Assembly (NCBI GenBank): GCA_017448355.1
Contig: JAFSLQ010000043.1
Location: 1-64,000, forward strand
Direction of reading: 5' to 3'
Source: Clostridia bacterium
Lineage (GTDB): Bacteria; Bacillota; Clostridia; Christensenellales; Borkfalkiaceae
DNA: 64,000 nt
The notes under the pieces are model-generated. The model made no database searches. It saw only the letters and a program-made list of their open reading frames with translations, and was not told the DNA's origin. The stretch's first letter is position 1. Each line of letters starts with the position of its first letter. The position numbers were made by a program, and so were the translations under genes. Positions 53,033 through 62,584 of the stretch are shown piece by piece.

Positions 53033-54862
53033 TTACTTTTCTGTCGTTTGCGGTTTATACGTCGGCACAAGTTCGTGCACTAACGCCTTAATATCGCTCG
53101 TTTCGTCCTTTGCGCTGTCCACCAAGCGGCTAATTTTGTTAAAGAAGTCTGCGTCGTCGAACTTTATCGGCTTACCTATGGATATCATTTTATTTTCCGT
53201 CGTTTGCAAACCTTCTTCCGCCATAAGCCGTTCTTCGTACAACTTTTCGCCCGGTCTTAATCCCGTAATTTTTATATCTATATCTTCGTAAGGTTCAAGC
53301 CCCGAAAGTCTTATCATATTTACCGCTAAGTCGTAAATTTTAACGGGTTCTCCCATATCGAGTACAAAAATTTCCCCGCCCTTAGCGTACGCGCCCGCTT
53401 GCAAAACAAGGCTTACCGCCTCAGGTATCGTCATAAAATATCTGACGATATCCTTATGCGTAAGCGTTACAGGTCCGCCTGCCGCAATCTGTTTTGAAAA
53501 CAGCGGTATAACCGAACCGTTAGATCCTAAAACGTTTCCGAACCGCACCGCAACGAAGTTCGTTGCGTAAGTTTTATCCATCGTTTGCACTATCATTTCG
53601 CAAACGCGCTTGGTTGCCCCCATAATGTTCGTGGGATTAACCGCCTTGTCGGTGCTTATAAGTATAAACTTCTCCGCGCCGAATCTTCCCGCCGCGTCGG
53701 CGACGTTAAACGTGCCGCCTATATTGTTTTTAACCGCTTCGTTTGGCGATTCTTCCATTAAAGGCACGTGCTTATGTGCCGCCGCGTGGAACACGATTTC
53801 GGGCTTAAACTCGTTAAAAAGCGCGTCCATCTTTACTTTATCCCTTACCGACGCTATGCGGGTAATAAGATTAAGTTCCGGATACGTTCTTATAAGTTCT
53901 TGCTGAATTTCGTATTCGTTGTTTTCGTAAATATCTACGATAATAAGTTTTTTAGGATTATGCGACGCTATCTGGCGGCAAAGTTCGCTGCCGATAGAAC
54001 CGCCGCCGCCCGTAACCAAAATCACGCGGTCTTCTATGTATCCCATTATGTCGTCAAGATTGACTTCGACCTGTTCGCGCCCCAAAAGGTCGGAAACTTC
54101 CACGTCCTTTATGTCCGATACGGATACTTTCCCGGTCATCATCTGATAAAGTCCCGGAAGCGCCTGAATTTTACATTTGGTCTTTTGACACTCGACAATA
54201 ATGTCCCTTACCGTTTTCCTGTCCACCGAAGGAAGGGCGATAAGTATCTGGTCGACTTTGTATTCTTTGGCATATTTTTCCACGTCTTTGATTTTACCGA
54301 CGACTTTAACGCCGTTAATTTCGCGCCCGATTTTTTTATTGTCGTCGTCAAGCGCGCACACGGGAAGTAGTGCGACTTTGTTCGAGTTTCTCATTTCGTT
54401 TATAATAAGACTTCCCGCGCTGCCCGCACCTATTACCATTACTCTCGGCAAAGTTTTTTTCTGTGAAAGCGCTTTGCTTGAAGTTTCAACAAATTCAAGC
54501 ATTTTAATTGAGAACCTGCTTCCCGCAAGTGCGAAAACGTAGATAAGCGAACAAACGGTAAACCAGTTAATTCTGTAATTTTCAGATATAATGGTAATAA
54601 GTCCGAATACCGTCATCTGCGCTATACTTGCGCCGAAAAGACGCATAACGTCGGTTGCGCCGGCGTATCTCCAAATTCTTCTGTATAATCCGAAAACGTA
54701 GTTTATTACAACGGCGCTAACCACCGAAACAAGTAAATACCACCACTCCCTTATGCATAGATCAAATTCGCTGCCTGTAAGCGCTATGGCGAGAATACTC
54801 GCTACAATTACAATAATAATGTCCGCCGCGGCAAGAATAAGTTTTTTAATTATCGTTCTCAT
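53033..54862 (-). CDS. FlaA1/CapD-like NDP-sugar 4,6-dehydratase, membrane-bound
   Basis: 609 aa. Four N-terminal membrane segments, a CoA-binding-like Rossmann domain (MVIGAGSAGSLIINEMRNS) and a C-terminal SDR domain (VTGGGGSIGSELCRQI; STDKAVNPTNIMGATKRVCE, with Met in place of the usual Tyr). Makes UDP-4-keto-6-deoxy sugars for surface polysaccharide. Ends 6 nt before the methyltransferase gene. Confidence 0.92.
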   Translation of the reverse strand: MRTIIKKLILAAADIIIVIVASILAIALTGSEFDLCIREWWYLLVSVVSAVVINYVFGLYRRIWRYAGATDVMRLFGASIAQMTVFGLITIISENYRINWFTVCSLIYVFALAGSRFSIKMLEFVETSSKALSQKKTLPRVMVIGAGSAGSLIINEMRNSNKVALLPVCALDDDNKKIGREINGVKVVGKIKDVEKYAKEYKVDQILIALPSVDRKTVRDIIVECQKTKCKIQALPGLYQMMTGKVSVSDIKDVEVSDLLGREQVEVNLDDIMGYIEDRVILVTGGGGSIGSELCRQIASHNPKKLIIVDIYENNEYEIQQELIRTYPELNLITRIASVRDKVKMDALFNEFKPEIVFHAAAHKHVPLMEESPNEAVKNNIGGTFNVADAAGRFGAEKFILISTDKAVNPTNIMGATKRVCEMIVQTMDKTYATNFVAVRFGNVLGSNGSVIPLFSKQIAAGGPVTLTHKDIVRYFMTIPEAVSLVLQAGAYAKGGEIFVLDMGEPVKIYDLAVNMIRLSGLEPYEDIDIKITGLRPGEKLYEERLMAEEGLQTTENKMISIGKPIKFDDADFFNKISRLVDSAKDETSDIKALVHELVPTYKPQTTEK

Positions 54863-54890
54863 AATACATTTTGTCCTTAAAGCAGATATT

Positions 54891-56687
54891 TTACTTCAAC
54901 AATTTATCGGCTATATCGGTAAGATTTTCCGTTGTAAAGCCGTTTTCAATCAGTTGTCCGTCTATACTTCCGTGCTTGATAAATTTGTCTTTAACGCCGA
55001 GAGTATAAACTCTTCTCGGGCTGTTCTCAGCGTAAAAAGCCGCAACCGCCGTGCCGAATCCGCCCGAAACAACGTTTTCTTCTATTGTGATGACGGGGGT
55101 ACTAATCGCGCGCAGCGTTTCTTCGTCCAAAGGCTTTATAACGCGCGCCGACACGACTTTAACGCTTTTCGCGTAATTTTCACTAAACGAAAGCGCAAGA
55201 TTAAGCGCGTTCTTGCCGACCGCTATAACTGTCAAATCCGTACCGTCTTTTACAACCTGCCAACGGTTATCCTTATAGTCCGCAAAATACAGAGAATCGG
55301 CACACGACTTCGAGTACCGTATACAAACGGGAGAGTTAAGCGATACGGCGTACTCTATCGCCGCTTTTAATTCCTGTTTCGAAGTGATTGCGATAACCGT
55401 CATATTTGGAATATGAAGAGTGTACGACAAATCGAAAAGTCCTTGGTGAGTTTTACCGTCTTCGCCCGTAAAGCCCGCCCTATCCACACAGAAAATAACG
55501 GGAAGATTTTGCAAGCACACGTCCTGCATAATTTCGTCGTAAGCGCGCTGTAAAAAGGTGGAATATATGGCGACTACGGGTTTAAGCCCGCCCTTTGCCA
55601 TACCCGCTGCAAAAGTCGCGGCGTATTCTTCGGCAATTCCAACGTCTATAAGGTGGTCGGGGTGCGTTTTATCTAAATAGTTAAGCCCCGTACCGTCTTT
55701 CATACCCGCGGTTATAGCCATTATTCTATTGTCCTTATCTATAAGTTCTGAAAGAACCCTGCCCAAAGAATAATCGTCAGAACAGGCAAGTTTAAGGTTT
55801 TTACCTACGCTGTGGTAAAGGTCGGCGCGTTCTTCCGCTTTTTGAAGTCCCTTGCCCTTGGTCGTTTTAAGATGCAAAAATACCGCCTTATAATCCGCCA
55901 CGCTTTTGACGCGTTCTAAAACCTTCGTAGTTTCTTTAAGGTCGTTACCGTCGACCACACCGACGTATTTAAAACCGAACCTTTCAAAATACGCGCCCTT
56001 ATTTATAAGGCGTTTAAAAAAGTCGCGAATTTTACGGAAAAATACCACTATAAACGAATTGCCGAAAATCTTTTTAACGGCGTTCTTGTTTTTTACGTAA
56101 CCTTTTTTTATCGTCGCTTTTGAAATAAAATTATAAAACCCATTGCTGTTTCTCGAAATTGACATACCGTTATCGTTTAACACCACGATAAACTTTTTGG
56201 GTTTTTCAGCCGACGCGTTAATCGCTTCTAAATTAAGCCCGTTAACAAGCGCCCCGTCGCCGACGACGGTTATTACGTAATAATCTTCTTTATTTCGGTC
56301 GCGCGCCGCGCATAGACCAAGCCCAAGCGCAATGGAATTTCCCGCGTGTCCCGTAGTAAAAACGTCGAACTCGCTTTCATCTTTATCCGGAAACCCCGAA
56401 AGCCCGCCGGCTGTTCTTATCGTCTTAAAACCTTCGCGCCTGCCGGAAAGTATTTTATGCGCATAGCATTGATGCCCTACGTCGAAAATCAATTTATCGG
56501 TTGGAAAATCAAAGGTTTTATAAAGCGCGACGGTAGTCTCTAAAACACCGAGATTAGACGATAAATGCCCGCCGTTATTCGACGCTACGGACACTATTTC
56601 CTGTCTCATTTCTTCCGCAAGCGCGGAGAGTTCTGCTTTATTAAGTTTTTTAACGTCAGAAGGCGCGTTCAGTTTTTCTAAAATCAT
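54891..56687 (-). CDS. dxs: 1-deoxy-D-xylulose-5-phosphate synthase
   Basis: Entry enzyme of the MEP isoprenoid pathway, thiamine-diphosphate dependent. 598 aa: DVGHQCYAHKILSGR, ThDP motif GDGALVNGLNLEAIN, and DRAGFTGEDGKTHQGLFDL. Confidence 0.96.
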   Translation of the reverse strand: MILEKLNAPSDVKKLNKAELSALAEEMRQEIVSVASNNGGHLSSNLGVLETTVALYKTFDFPTDKLIFDVGHQCYAHKILSGRREGFKTIRTAGGLSGFPDKDESEFDVFTTGHAGNSIALGLGLCAARDRNKEDYYVITVVGDGALVNGLNLEAINASAEKPKKFIVVLNDNGMSISRNSNGFYNFISKATIKKGYVKNKNAVKKIFGNSFIVVFFRKIRDFFKRLINKGAYFERFGFKYVGVVDGNDLKETTKVLERVKSVADYKAVFLHLKTTKGKGLQKAEERADLYHSVGKNLKLACSDDYSLGRVLSELIDKDNRIMAITAGMKDGTGLNYLDKTHPDHLIDVGIAEEYAATFAAGMAKGGLKPVVAIYSTFLQRAYDEIMQDVCLQNLPVIFCVDRAGFTGEDGKTHQGLFDLSYTLHIPNMTVIAITSKQELKAAIEYAVSLNSPVCIRYSKSCADSLYFADYKDNRWQVVKDGTDLTVIAVGKNALNLALSFSENYAKSVKVVSARVIKPLDEETLRAISTPVITIEENVVSGGFGTAVAAFYAENSPRRVYTLGVKDKFIKHGSIDGQLIENGFTTENLTDIADKLLK

Positions 56688-56886
56688 AAAATCGTAATCT
56701 GTAAGTTATATTTCTTGCCTATAAAAAGTTATAAGTTTCCAAGTATTACACTATATCTAATTTATTTTACTATACATATGCCGATTTGTCAACACTACGT
56801 TTTGTAAAAAACCGCGACAAAACAACATTATCTTGTACAAAAATCCGTTATTAATCAAAAAACGCGCGGGCGATTTTCTTTCCCGC

Positions 56887-56916
56887 TTGACTTTTTTGCT
56901 TTAACAATGATATCAT
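56887..56916 (+). promoter_or_regulatory. Promoter of the M29 aminopeptidase gene
   Basis: TTGACT, 18 bp, TATCAT with TG one base before. The 258-nt gap 56688-56945 is otherwise AT-rich with nothing recognised. Confidence 0.55.
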
Positions 56917-56945
56917 ACCATTAAAGAATAATAAAGGGCGATATT

Positions 56946-58169
56946 ATGGAAGAAAATTTTCTCAAAAAATTTGCTGAGACCGTGCTTAAAATAGGCGTGA
57001 ATTTACAGGAAAATCAGGGGCTTGAAATCATTTGCCCCGTAGAAAAAAGCGACGTTGCAGTCGCGCTTACCGAAGCGGCTTACAGGCTTAACGCAAAGAT
57101 TGTAAACGTGCGTTGGGAGTGCGAAAGCGTCGACAGGCTTAACTATCTTAACGCCGATACCGAGACTTTAACCGATGTCCCGAAATGGTTTATAGACAGT
57201 AAGAATTATCTTGTAAAAAAAGGATTTTGCTATTGTGCGATAGCGGCGGAAGACCCGTCGGCATTTCTCGGCGTTCCGCCCGAAAAACTTGCGGCGGCGG
57301 CAAAAGCGCGCGGCAAGGCGCTTAAAAATTTCTACGAAAGCGTTATGTCTAACGGTATACGTTGGTGCGTAGTATCAGTCCCCACGAAAAACTGGGCGAA
57401 AAAGGTTTTCCCGAATTCCGTTGACCCTGAAAATGAACTGTTAGGATTAATCGAAAAAACGATGAGATTAGACGCCGAAAACCCCGTACTTGCGTGGGAA
57501 AAACACATAAAAACGCTAAATAAACGCGCGGAGTTTTTAAATAGCCATAACTTTGAATATTTGCATTTTACAAATTCCATAGGCACGGATTTCACGGTGG
57601 GACTTTGCGAAGACCATACTTGGATTTCGGCGGAAGAAAAGGCAAAAGACGGACTGCCTTTTGTCGCTAATATGCCGACGGAAGAAGTTTTCACCGCGCC
57701 GCACAGATTAAAAGCAAAAGGAACGGTAAAGTCCGCTATGCCGCTTTGCTACGAAGGGCAAATTATCGACGGCTTCTCTCTAACATTTAAAAATGGAAAA
57801 ATCGTTGATTTTTCTGCCGAAAAAGGCTATGACACCTTAAAACATCTGATTGAAACGGACAGCGGCACAAGACGACTCGGCGAAGTGGCTTTAATCGGCA
57901 AAAACTCACCTATCGCAAAATCGAAAGTGTTGTTTTTTAACACTCTTTTCGACGAAAACGCAAGTTGCCACATAGCACTCGGAAAAGGATACCCCACTAC
58001 CGTTAAAAACAGCGAAACTCTCTCTAAAAAAGCACTTACGAAAAAGGGACTTAACGATTCAATCGAACATGTGGATTTTATGATAGGTACGGCGGACTTA
58101 AAAATCGACGGCATTAAAAAAGACAAAACCGCCGTTCCGCTGTTTCGGAACGGCGACTGGATAATTTAA
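56946..58169 (+). CDS. Aminopeptidase, M29 family (AmpS/PepS type)
   Basis: 407 aa. Metal-ligand segments ANMPTEEVFTAPH, RRLGEVALIG, FNTLFDENASCHIALGKGYP and HVDFMIGT match the M29 active site. Cytosolic peptide breakdown. Its stop overlaps the convergent LacX-like gene by 4 nt. Confidence 0.93.
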   Translation: MEENFLKKFAETVLKIGVNLQENQGLEIICPVEKSDVAVALTEAAYRLNAKIVNVRWECESVDRLNYLNADTETLTDVPKWFIDSKNYLVKKGFCYCAIAAEDPSAFLGVPPEKLAAAAKARGKALKNFYESVMSNGIRWCVVSVPTKNWAKKVFPNSVDPENELLGLIEKTMRLDAENPVLAWEKHIKTLNKRAEFLNSHNFEYLHFTNSIGTDFTVGLCEDHTWISAEEKAKDGLPFVANMPTEEVFTAPHRLKAKGTVKSAMPLCYEGQIIDGFSLTFKNGKIVDFSAEKGYDTLKHLIETDSGTRRLGEVALIGKNSPIAKSKVLFFNTLFDENASCHIALGKGYPTTVKNSETLSKKALTKKGLNDSIEHVDFMIGTADLKIDGIKKDKTAVPLFRNGDWII

Positions 58170-59041
58170 TTCTCCGATATTTTGATTACGTACGTGTTGT
58201 CGTATGTCTTATTCGGTTGTAATTTTATCGTTTGCCTTTTTGTTGAAAGGTCGTCGATTTTACCTTCGTCTGCGGGAATACCGTGCCACGGTTCTATACA
58301 GACAAACGGCGCGTCTGTTTGCGGTACTTGCCAAACCCCTAAACAAGTCATATCGTTAAACGCGATTTCTAAAAAATTATCGCTGACTTTGGATTTTAAT
58401 CTTACCGCATTGTTTTCAGTCACAAAAAATATGTCTTCATCGAAAATATTGTGCTTTAATTCGAGTTTATTATCGCTAAGATAACATTTTTTCGTCGCAC
58501 CGGCATAAAGTCCGTTTTTTGAAAACAGTATCTTATCAAAAACGCCCTTGGCAAATTCTATGTAATAATCTTCAAATCTTTCGTTGCTTCTAAACGGAAC
58601 GTTAAACGCGGGGTGCGCACCGAACGAGAACGGCATTATTTTATCGCCGTTATTCTTTACTCTGTAAGTTGTTTCCAGCGCGTTGCCGTTTAATTTATAC
58701 TTTAATTGAAACTCAAAATCAAACGGATACTGCTTTTTTGTATCTTCGTCCGATTTTAACGTAAAAATTATTTCATCATCCGATATCTTATCGGAATAAA
58801 ATTCCGCATGCTTTGCTATGCCGTGTATAGGCATTTCATACTCTTTGCCCTGATAAACGTATTTACCCTGAAACAATCTTCCGCAAATCGGGAAAAGCAC
58901 GGGCGCATGTCCGTTCCAGTATTCGGGGTTTGCCTGCCACAGATATTCGATACCCGTCTTTTTACTCTTTAAAGAAAAAAGTTCAGCACCTGTTTCGTTA
59001 ATTTCGACAATCAAGAATTCGTTTTCAATACTTTTAATCAT
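58166..59041 (-). CDS. Aldose 1-epimerase family protein, LacX-like
   Basis: 291 aa. Starts IENEFLIVEINETGAELFSLKSK, contains LFPICGRLFQGKY, FSFGAHPAFNVPF and CIEPWHGIPADEG. Probably a sugar mutarotase; substrate unknown. Confidence 0.87.
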   Translation of the reverse strand: MIKSIENEFLIVEINETGAELFSLKSKKTGIEYLWQANPEYWNGHAPVLFPICGRLFQGKYVYQGKEYEMPIHGIAKHAEFYSDKISDDEIIFTLKSDEDTKKQYPFDFEFQLKYKLNGNALETTYRVKNNGDKIMPFSFGAHPAFNVPFRSNERFEDYYIEFAKGVFDKILFSKNGLYAGATKKCYLSDNKLELKHNIFDEDIFFVTENNAVRLKSKVSDNFLEIAFNDMTCLGVWQVPQTDAPFVCIEPWHGIPADEGKIDDLSTKRQTIKLQPNKTYDNTYVIKISEN

Positions 59042-59059
59042 AAACTACGCAAAAATTAA

Positions 59060-60205
59060 TTACTCTTTTCTCCAAACCATTTTATTAACAACGCCCGTAT
59101 AGGACTGTATGAGTTTAACGACTTTATCCGAAACGTTGATGTCGGTATAAACGTCTACGGGTTTACAGCCTTCTTTATTGTCTAAGGCAACTTCTACCGC
59201 TTGCAAAAGGTTCTTTTCGTCAATCCCCGCAAGCACGAAACAAGCGTTGTCAAGGGCTTCGGGGCGTTCGGTGGACGTTCTTATGCACACCGCGGCAATC
59301 GGCTTATTGAGTCCTGCGTAAAAACTGCTCTCTTCGGGAAGAGTGCCGCTATCCGAAACTACGCAAAAAGCGTTCATTTGCAGATTATTGTAATCGTGGA
59401 ATCCAAGCGGCTCGTGCATTATAACGCGTTTATCAAGTTTAAATCCGCGCGCTTCCAACATTTTTTTAGAACGCGGATGGCAACTATACAATATCGGCAT
59501 ATCGTATTTTTCCGCCATTTTATTTATTGCGGTGAAAAGCGATATAAAATTCTTTTCGGTATCGATATTTTCTTCTCTATGCGCCGAAAGCAAAATGTAT
59601 TTGCCTTTTTCAAGGTTTAATCTCTTTAATATATCGCTGTTTTCGATTTGTTTTATATTGTTCGTTAAAACTTCTGCCATAGGGCTGCCTGTTACGTAAG
59701 TCCTTTCTTTCGGAAGCCCGCAGTCGGCAAGATAACGCCTTGCATGTTCGCTATACGCAAGATTGACGTCGGAAATTATATCGACGATTCTTCTGTTGGT
59801 TTCTTCGGGCAAACACTCGTCTTTGCAACGGTTGCCCGCTTCCATATGGAAAATAGGAATATGCAACCTTTTTGCCCCGATAACGGATAAACAAGAGTTA
59901 GTATCGCCGAGAACCAGCACCGCGTCGGGCTTAATTTCGGTCATCAATTCGTAAGATTTAGCGATAATATTGCCCATCGTTTCGCCTAAGTTTTTGCCTA
60001 CGGCATTTAAGTACACGTCGGGTTCTGCGATATTCAAATCTTTAAAGAATACGCCGTTTAAATTGTAGTCGTAATTTTGCCCCGTATGCGCGAGTACACA
60101 GTCGAAATATTTACGGCATTTATTGATTACCGCGGCAAGGCGAATTATCTCGGGGCGCGTCCCCACGATTATCAAAAGTTTCAGTTTTCCGTTGTTTTTA
60201 AACAT
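59060..60205 (-). CDS. UDP-N-acetylglucosamine 2-epimerase family, CapG/FnlC-like
   Basis: 381 aa. IVGTRPEIIRLAAVI, HTGQNYDYNLNGVFF, HMEAGNRCKDECLPEETNRR, LSAHREENID, SDSGTLPEESSF. The N-terminal wording and its place after capF- and capE-like genes favour the last step to UDP-N-acetyl-L-fucosamine over plain WecB activity. Confidence 0.88.
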   Translation of the reverse strand: MFKNNGKLKLLIIVGTRPEIIRLAAVINKCRKYFDCVLAHTGQNYDYNLNGVFFKDLNIAEPDVYLNAVGKNLGETMGNIIAKSYELMTEIKPDAVLVLGDTNSCLSVIGAKRLHIPIFHMEAGNRCKDECLPEETNRRIVDIISDVNLAYSEHARRYLADCGLPKERTYVTGSPMAEVLTNNIKQIENSDILKRLNLEKGKYILLSAHREENIDTEKNFISLFTAINKMAEKYDMPILYSCHPRSKKMLEARGFKLDKRVIMHEPLGFHDYNNLQMNAFCVVSDSGTLPEESSFYAGLNKPIAAVCIRTSTERPEALDNACFVLAGIDEKNLLQAVEVALDNKEGCKPVDVYTDINVSDKVVKLIQSYTGVVNKMVWRKE

Positions 60206-60207
60206 CT

Positions 60208-61404
60208 TTACACCTTTTCGGCGAACGTGTCTGGTTTATCTTTATCAAACTGCTCGTTCGCCCACATTATCGTAATTAAATCTTCCGTTTTACTTAAATT
60301 TATTATGTTGTGCGTGTACCCCGGAAGCATATGTACTGCCTGAATATTTTCGCCCGATACTTCGAACTCTATTATCTCGTTCGTGCCGATTTTCCTTTCC
60401 TGAATAAGCGCGTGCCCCTTAACGACGATAAAAAATTCCCACTTAGAATTATGCCAATGTTGACCTTTGGTGATGCCCGGCTTACTTATATTGACGGAGA
60501 CTTGTCCGCAGTTTTCGGTTTTAATTAATTCGGTAAAACTGCCCCTTTCGTCAACGTTCATTTTTAAGGGGAAAGCCGCCTTTTCTTTCGGCAAATAACT
60601 TAAATACGTCGAATAAAGTTTTTTCGCAAAACTGCCTTTCGGTATTTCGGGAATAATAAGAGTAGTCGGCTGATCGTGAAATTTATATAACAAGTCTACG
60701 ATTTCGCCAAGAGTTGTTTTATGAGTTGTCGGCACGGCGCAAAATTTACCCTTTTCGGTTATAACGGTATTTATGCCGTCAAATTCGGCGCGGTGTTCTT
60801 TATTTTCAAGCGCATCAAGCATTTCAGCAACTAAATCGTCGATATATAAAAGTTCAAGGCTTGCGTTTCTATCGTTTACGGTTATCGGCAAATCGTTTGC
60901 GATATTGTTACAAAAAGTCGCGACCGCGCTATTATAATTAGGCCTCGCCCACTTACCGAAAAGGTTCGGGAAACGGTAAACAAGCACCTTTGCGCCCGTT
61001 GCTTTTGCATAATCAAAGAAAAGGTCTTCGCCCGCCTTTTTGCTTCTGCCATACTCCCCATCATATCTCCCGACAAGCGTTGCCTGAATAGAAGACGACA
61101 GCATTACGGGGCAAGTGTTTTTATGCTTTTTCAAAGTATCCAAAAGTTTACTCGCAAAACCGAAATTGCCCTGCATAAACTCTTCCTGAGTTTTTGGGCG
61201 GTTTACCCCCGCAAGATTGAATACGAAATCTGCGTTTTTACAGTATTCGTCAAGTTCCGTTTCTGTAGAATCAATATCGTACTCGAAAATATTGTCTATT
61301 TTTAAGTTCGGGCGGGTTCTGTCCTTTCCGTCGCGCAAAGTTTTAAGCGCTTCGGTAAGGTTCTTACCTACAAACCCTTTCGCCCCCGTAATTAAAATTT
61401 TCAT
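60208..61404 (-). CDS. Bifunctional SDR-cupin reductase, CapF/FnlB-like
   Basis: 398 aa. N-terminal Rossmann GAKGFVGKN with FRFPNLFGKW-type block (here YRFPNLFGKWARP), C-terminal cupin (GQHWHNSKWEFFIVVKGHALIQ). This two-domain layout is specific to CapF/WbjC, which epimerises and reduces the CapE product. Confidence 0.92.
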   Translation of the reverse strand: MKILITGAKGFVGKNLTEALKTLRDGKDRTRPNLKIDNIFEYDIDSTETELDEYCKNADFVFNLAGVNRPKTQEEFMQGNFGFASKLLDTLKKHKNTCPVMLSSSIQATLVGRYDGEYGRSKKAGEDLFFDYAKATGAKVLVYRFPNLFGKWARPNYNSAVATFCNNIANDLPITVNDRNASLELLYIDDLVAEMLDALENKEHRAEFDGINTVITEKGKFCAVPTTHKTTLGEIVDLLYKFHDQPTTLIIPEIPKGSFAKKLYSTYLSYLPKEKAAFPLKMNVDERGSFTELIKTENCGQVSVNISKPGITKGQHWHNSKWEFFIVVKGHALIQERKIGTNEIIEFEVSGENIQAVHMLPGYTHNIINLSKTEDLITIMWANEQFDKDKPDTFAEKV

Positions 61405-61423
61405 TTATTTACCTTTATTGATT

Positions 61424-62578
61424 TTAAATTTTTTCCGTCGGCAGACCGAGATAAGTTAATATTTTATCCGCAGCATCAATCGTCGTTTTATCGTTAGATA
61501 AAATATTATGTAAATTCTTTTTTGCACGTTTACTTTTTCTACCGAACAGTTTACTGAAAAGTCTGTGAATATAACAAAACGGCAGTAAAAGTTTATGTTT
61601 ATATAAAATCGGATAAGCGGCGCACATGTTTTTGTACGGCAAAAATATTAATCTCAAAATATACAGTATTTTGCTTTTATTGTGTGCGATTTTTAATTTG
61701 TGCGAATTCTTGGGACAACCGTACGCACCGCCTGATAAAATATATTTTTCAACCACAGCAGACATTTCACTGTGTTTGTTATCGTTAAACCAAACCCCGA
61801 TTAATTCCAAAATCCCGTTATAAAAACGCAACAGTCCGCAAGTTTTTAAAAGCTGTATTAGTTTTTGCTCATCATAAAAACATTTGTTTCTTAATATAAA
61901 CAAATCAATAAAAGGTCGTACCCCGCACCCTCCTGTCATACAATGATATGACATATGCGCAATATGATGAAAAACAAAATATTGCGGCGTTTCTTTAAAT
62001 TCAAAACCGCCTACTCCTATGGTATAATCCCAAATTTTAGTAAGCAGCCTGTCCATTGTAGGAATGCTTTCCATCACGTTATAATGGAGTTCTAAATGTA
62101 CGTTGCCGTAATAAAGCGAGACGTCGTGATACTCCTTTAAGCCGTCGGTCGTAAATCCCGCGTCGACTAAAACGGATACCGCTTTTGATAAATCTTCTTC
62201 TTTTACCAGCACGTCGATATCGCAACTTGTTCGCTGCCACGTTTCAGGGTAAAAATTTCGCATCACCGCGCCTTTAAGCAGCATAAATTTAATACGATTT
62301 TCCTGAAAAAGTCCGCGTATTATCTCTATAACGCTACTCATCTGCATCTCGCGATAAACCGCAAGCCTTTGTTCTTCCTTGAATTTTTCAGCCCATTTAT
62401 CGTCTTTTGGCAAGATATTATTCCGCAATAGCGCGTCGCCTATAAGGTGCGCTAAATCATGCGCCTTAGAAAGTTTATATAACATTTCGGCGTCATAGTT
62501 AATATCGCTATTAAATTCGATTTTTGTGCCGCAAATTTCATTGCGCAACAAACAGAAGAATAAATCCTTAAATTTCAT
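61424..62578 (-). CDS. Nucleotidyltransferase-fold protein, 384 aa
   Basis: Contains FMLLKGAVMRNFYPETWQRTSCDIDVLVKEEDL, the K-G...D-x-D pattern of the uncharacterised nucleotidyltransferase family often found in polysaccharide clusters. Substrate unknown. Set between the capE- and capF-like genes with short gaps, so co-transcribed. Confidence 0.8.
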   Translation of the reverse strand: MKFKDLFFCLLRNEICGTKIEFNSDINYDAEMLYKLSKAHDLAHLIGDALLRNNILPKDDKWAEKFKEEQRLAVYREMQMSSVIEIIRGLFQENRIKFMLLKGAVMRNFYPETWQRTSCDIDVLVKEEDLSKAVSVLVDAGFTTDGLKEYHDVSLYYGNVHLELHYNVMESIPTMDRLLTKIWDYTIGVGGFEFKETPQYFVFHHIAHMSYHCMTGGCGVRPFIDLFILRNKCFYDEQKLIQLLKTCGLLRFYNGILELIGVWFNDNKHSEMSAVVEKYILSGGAYGCPKNSHKLKIAHNKSKILYILRLIFLPYKNMCAAYPILYKHKLLLPFCYIHRLFSKLFGRKSKRAKKNLHNILSNDKTTIDAADKILTYLGLPTEKI

Positions 62579-62584
62579 TTCAAA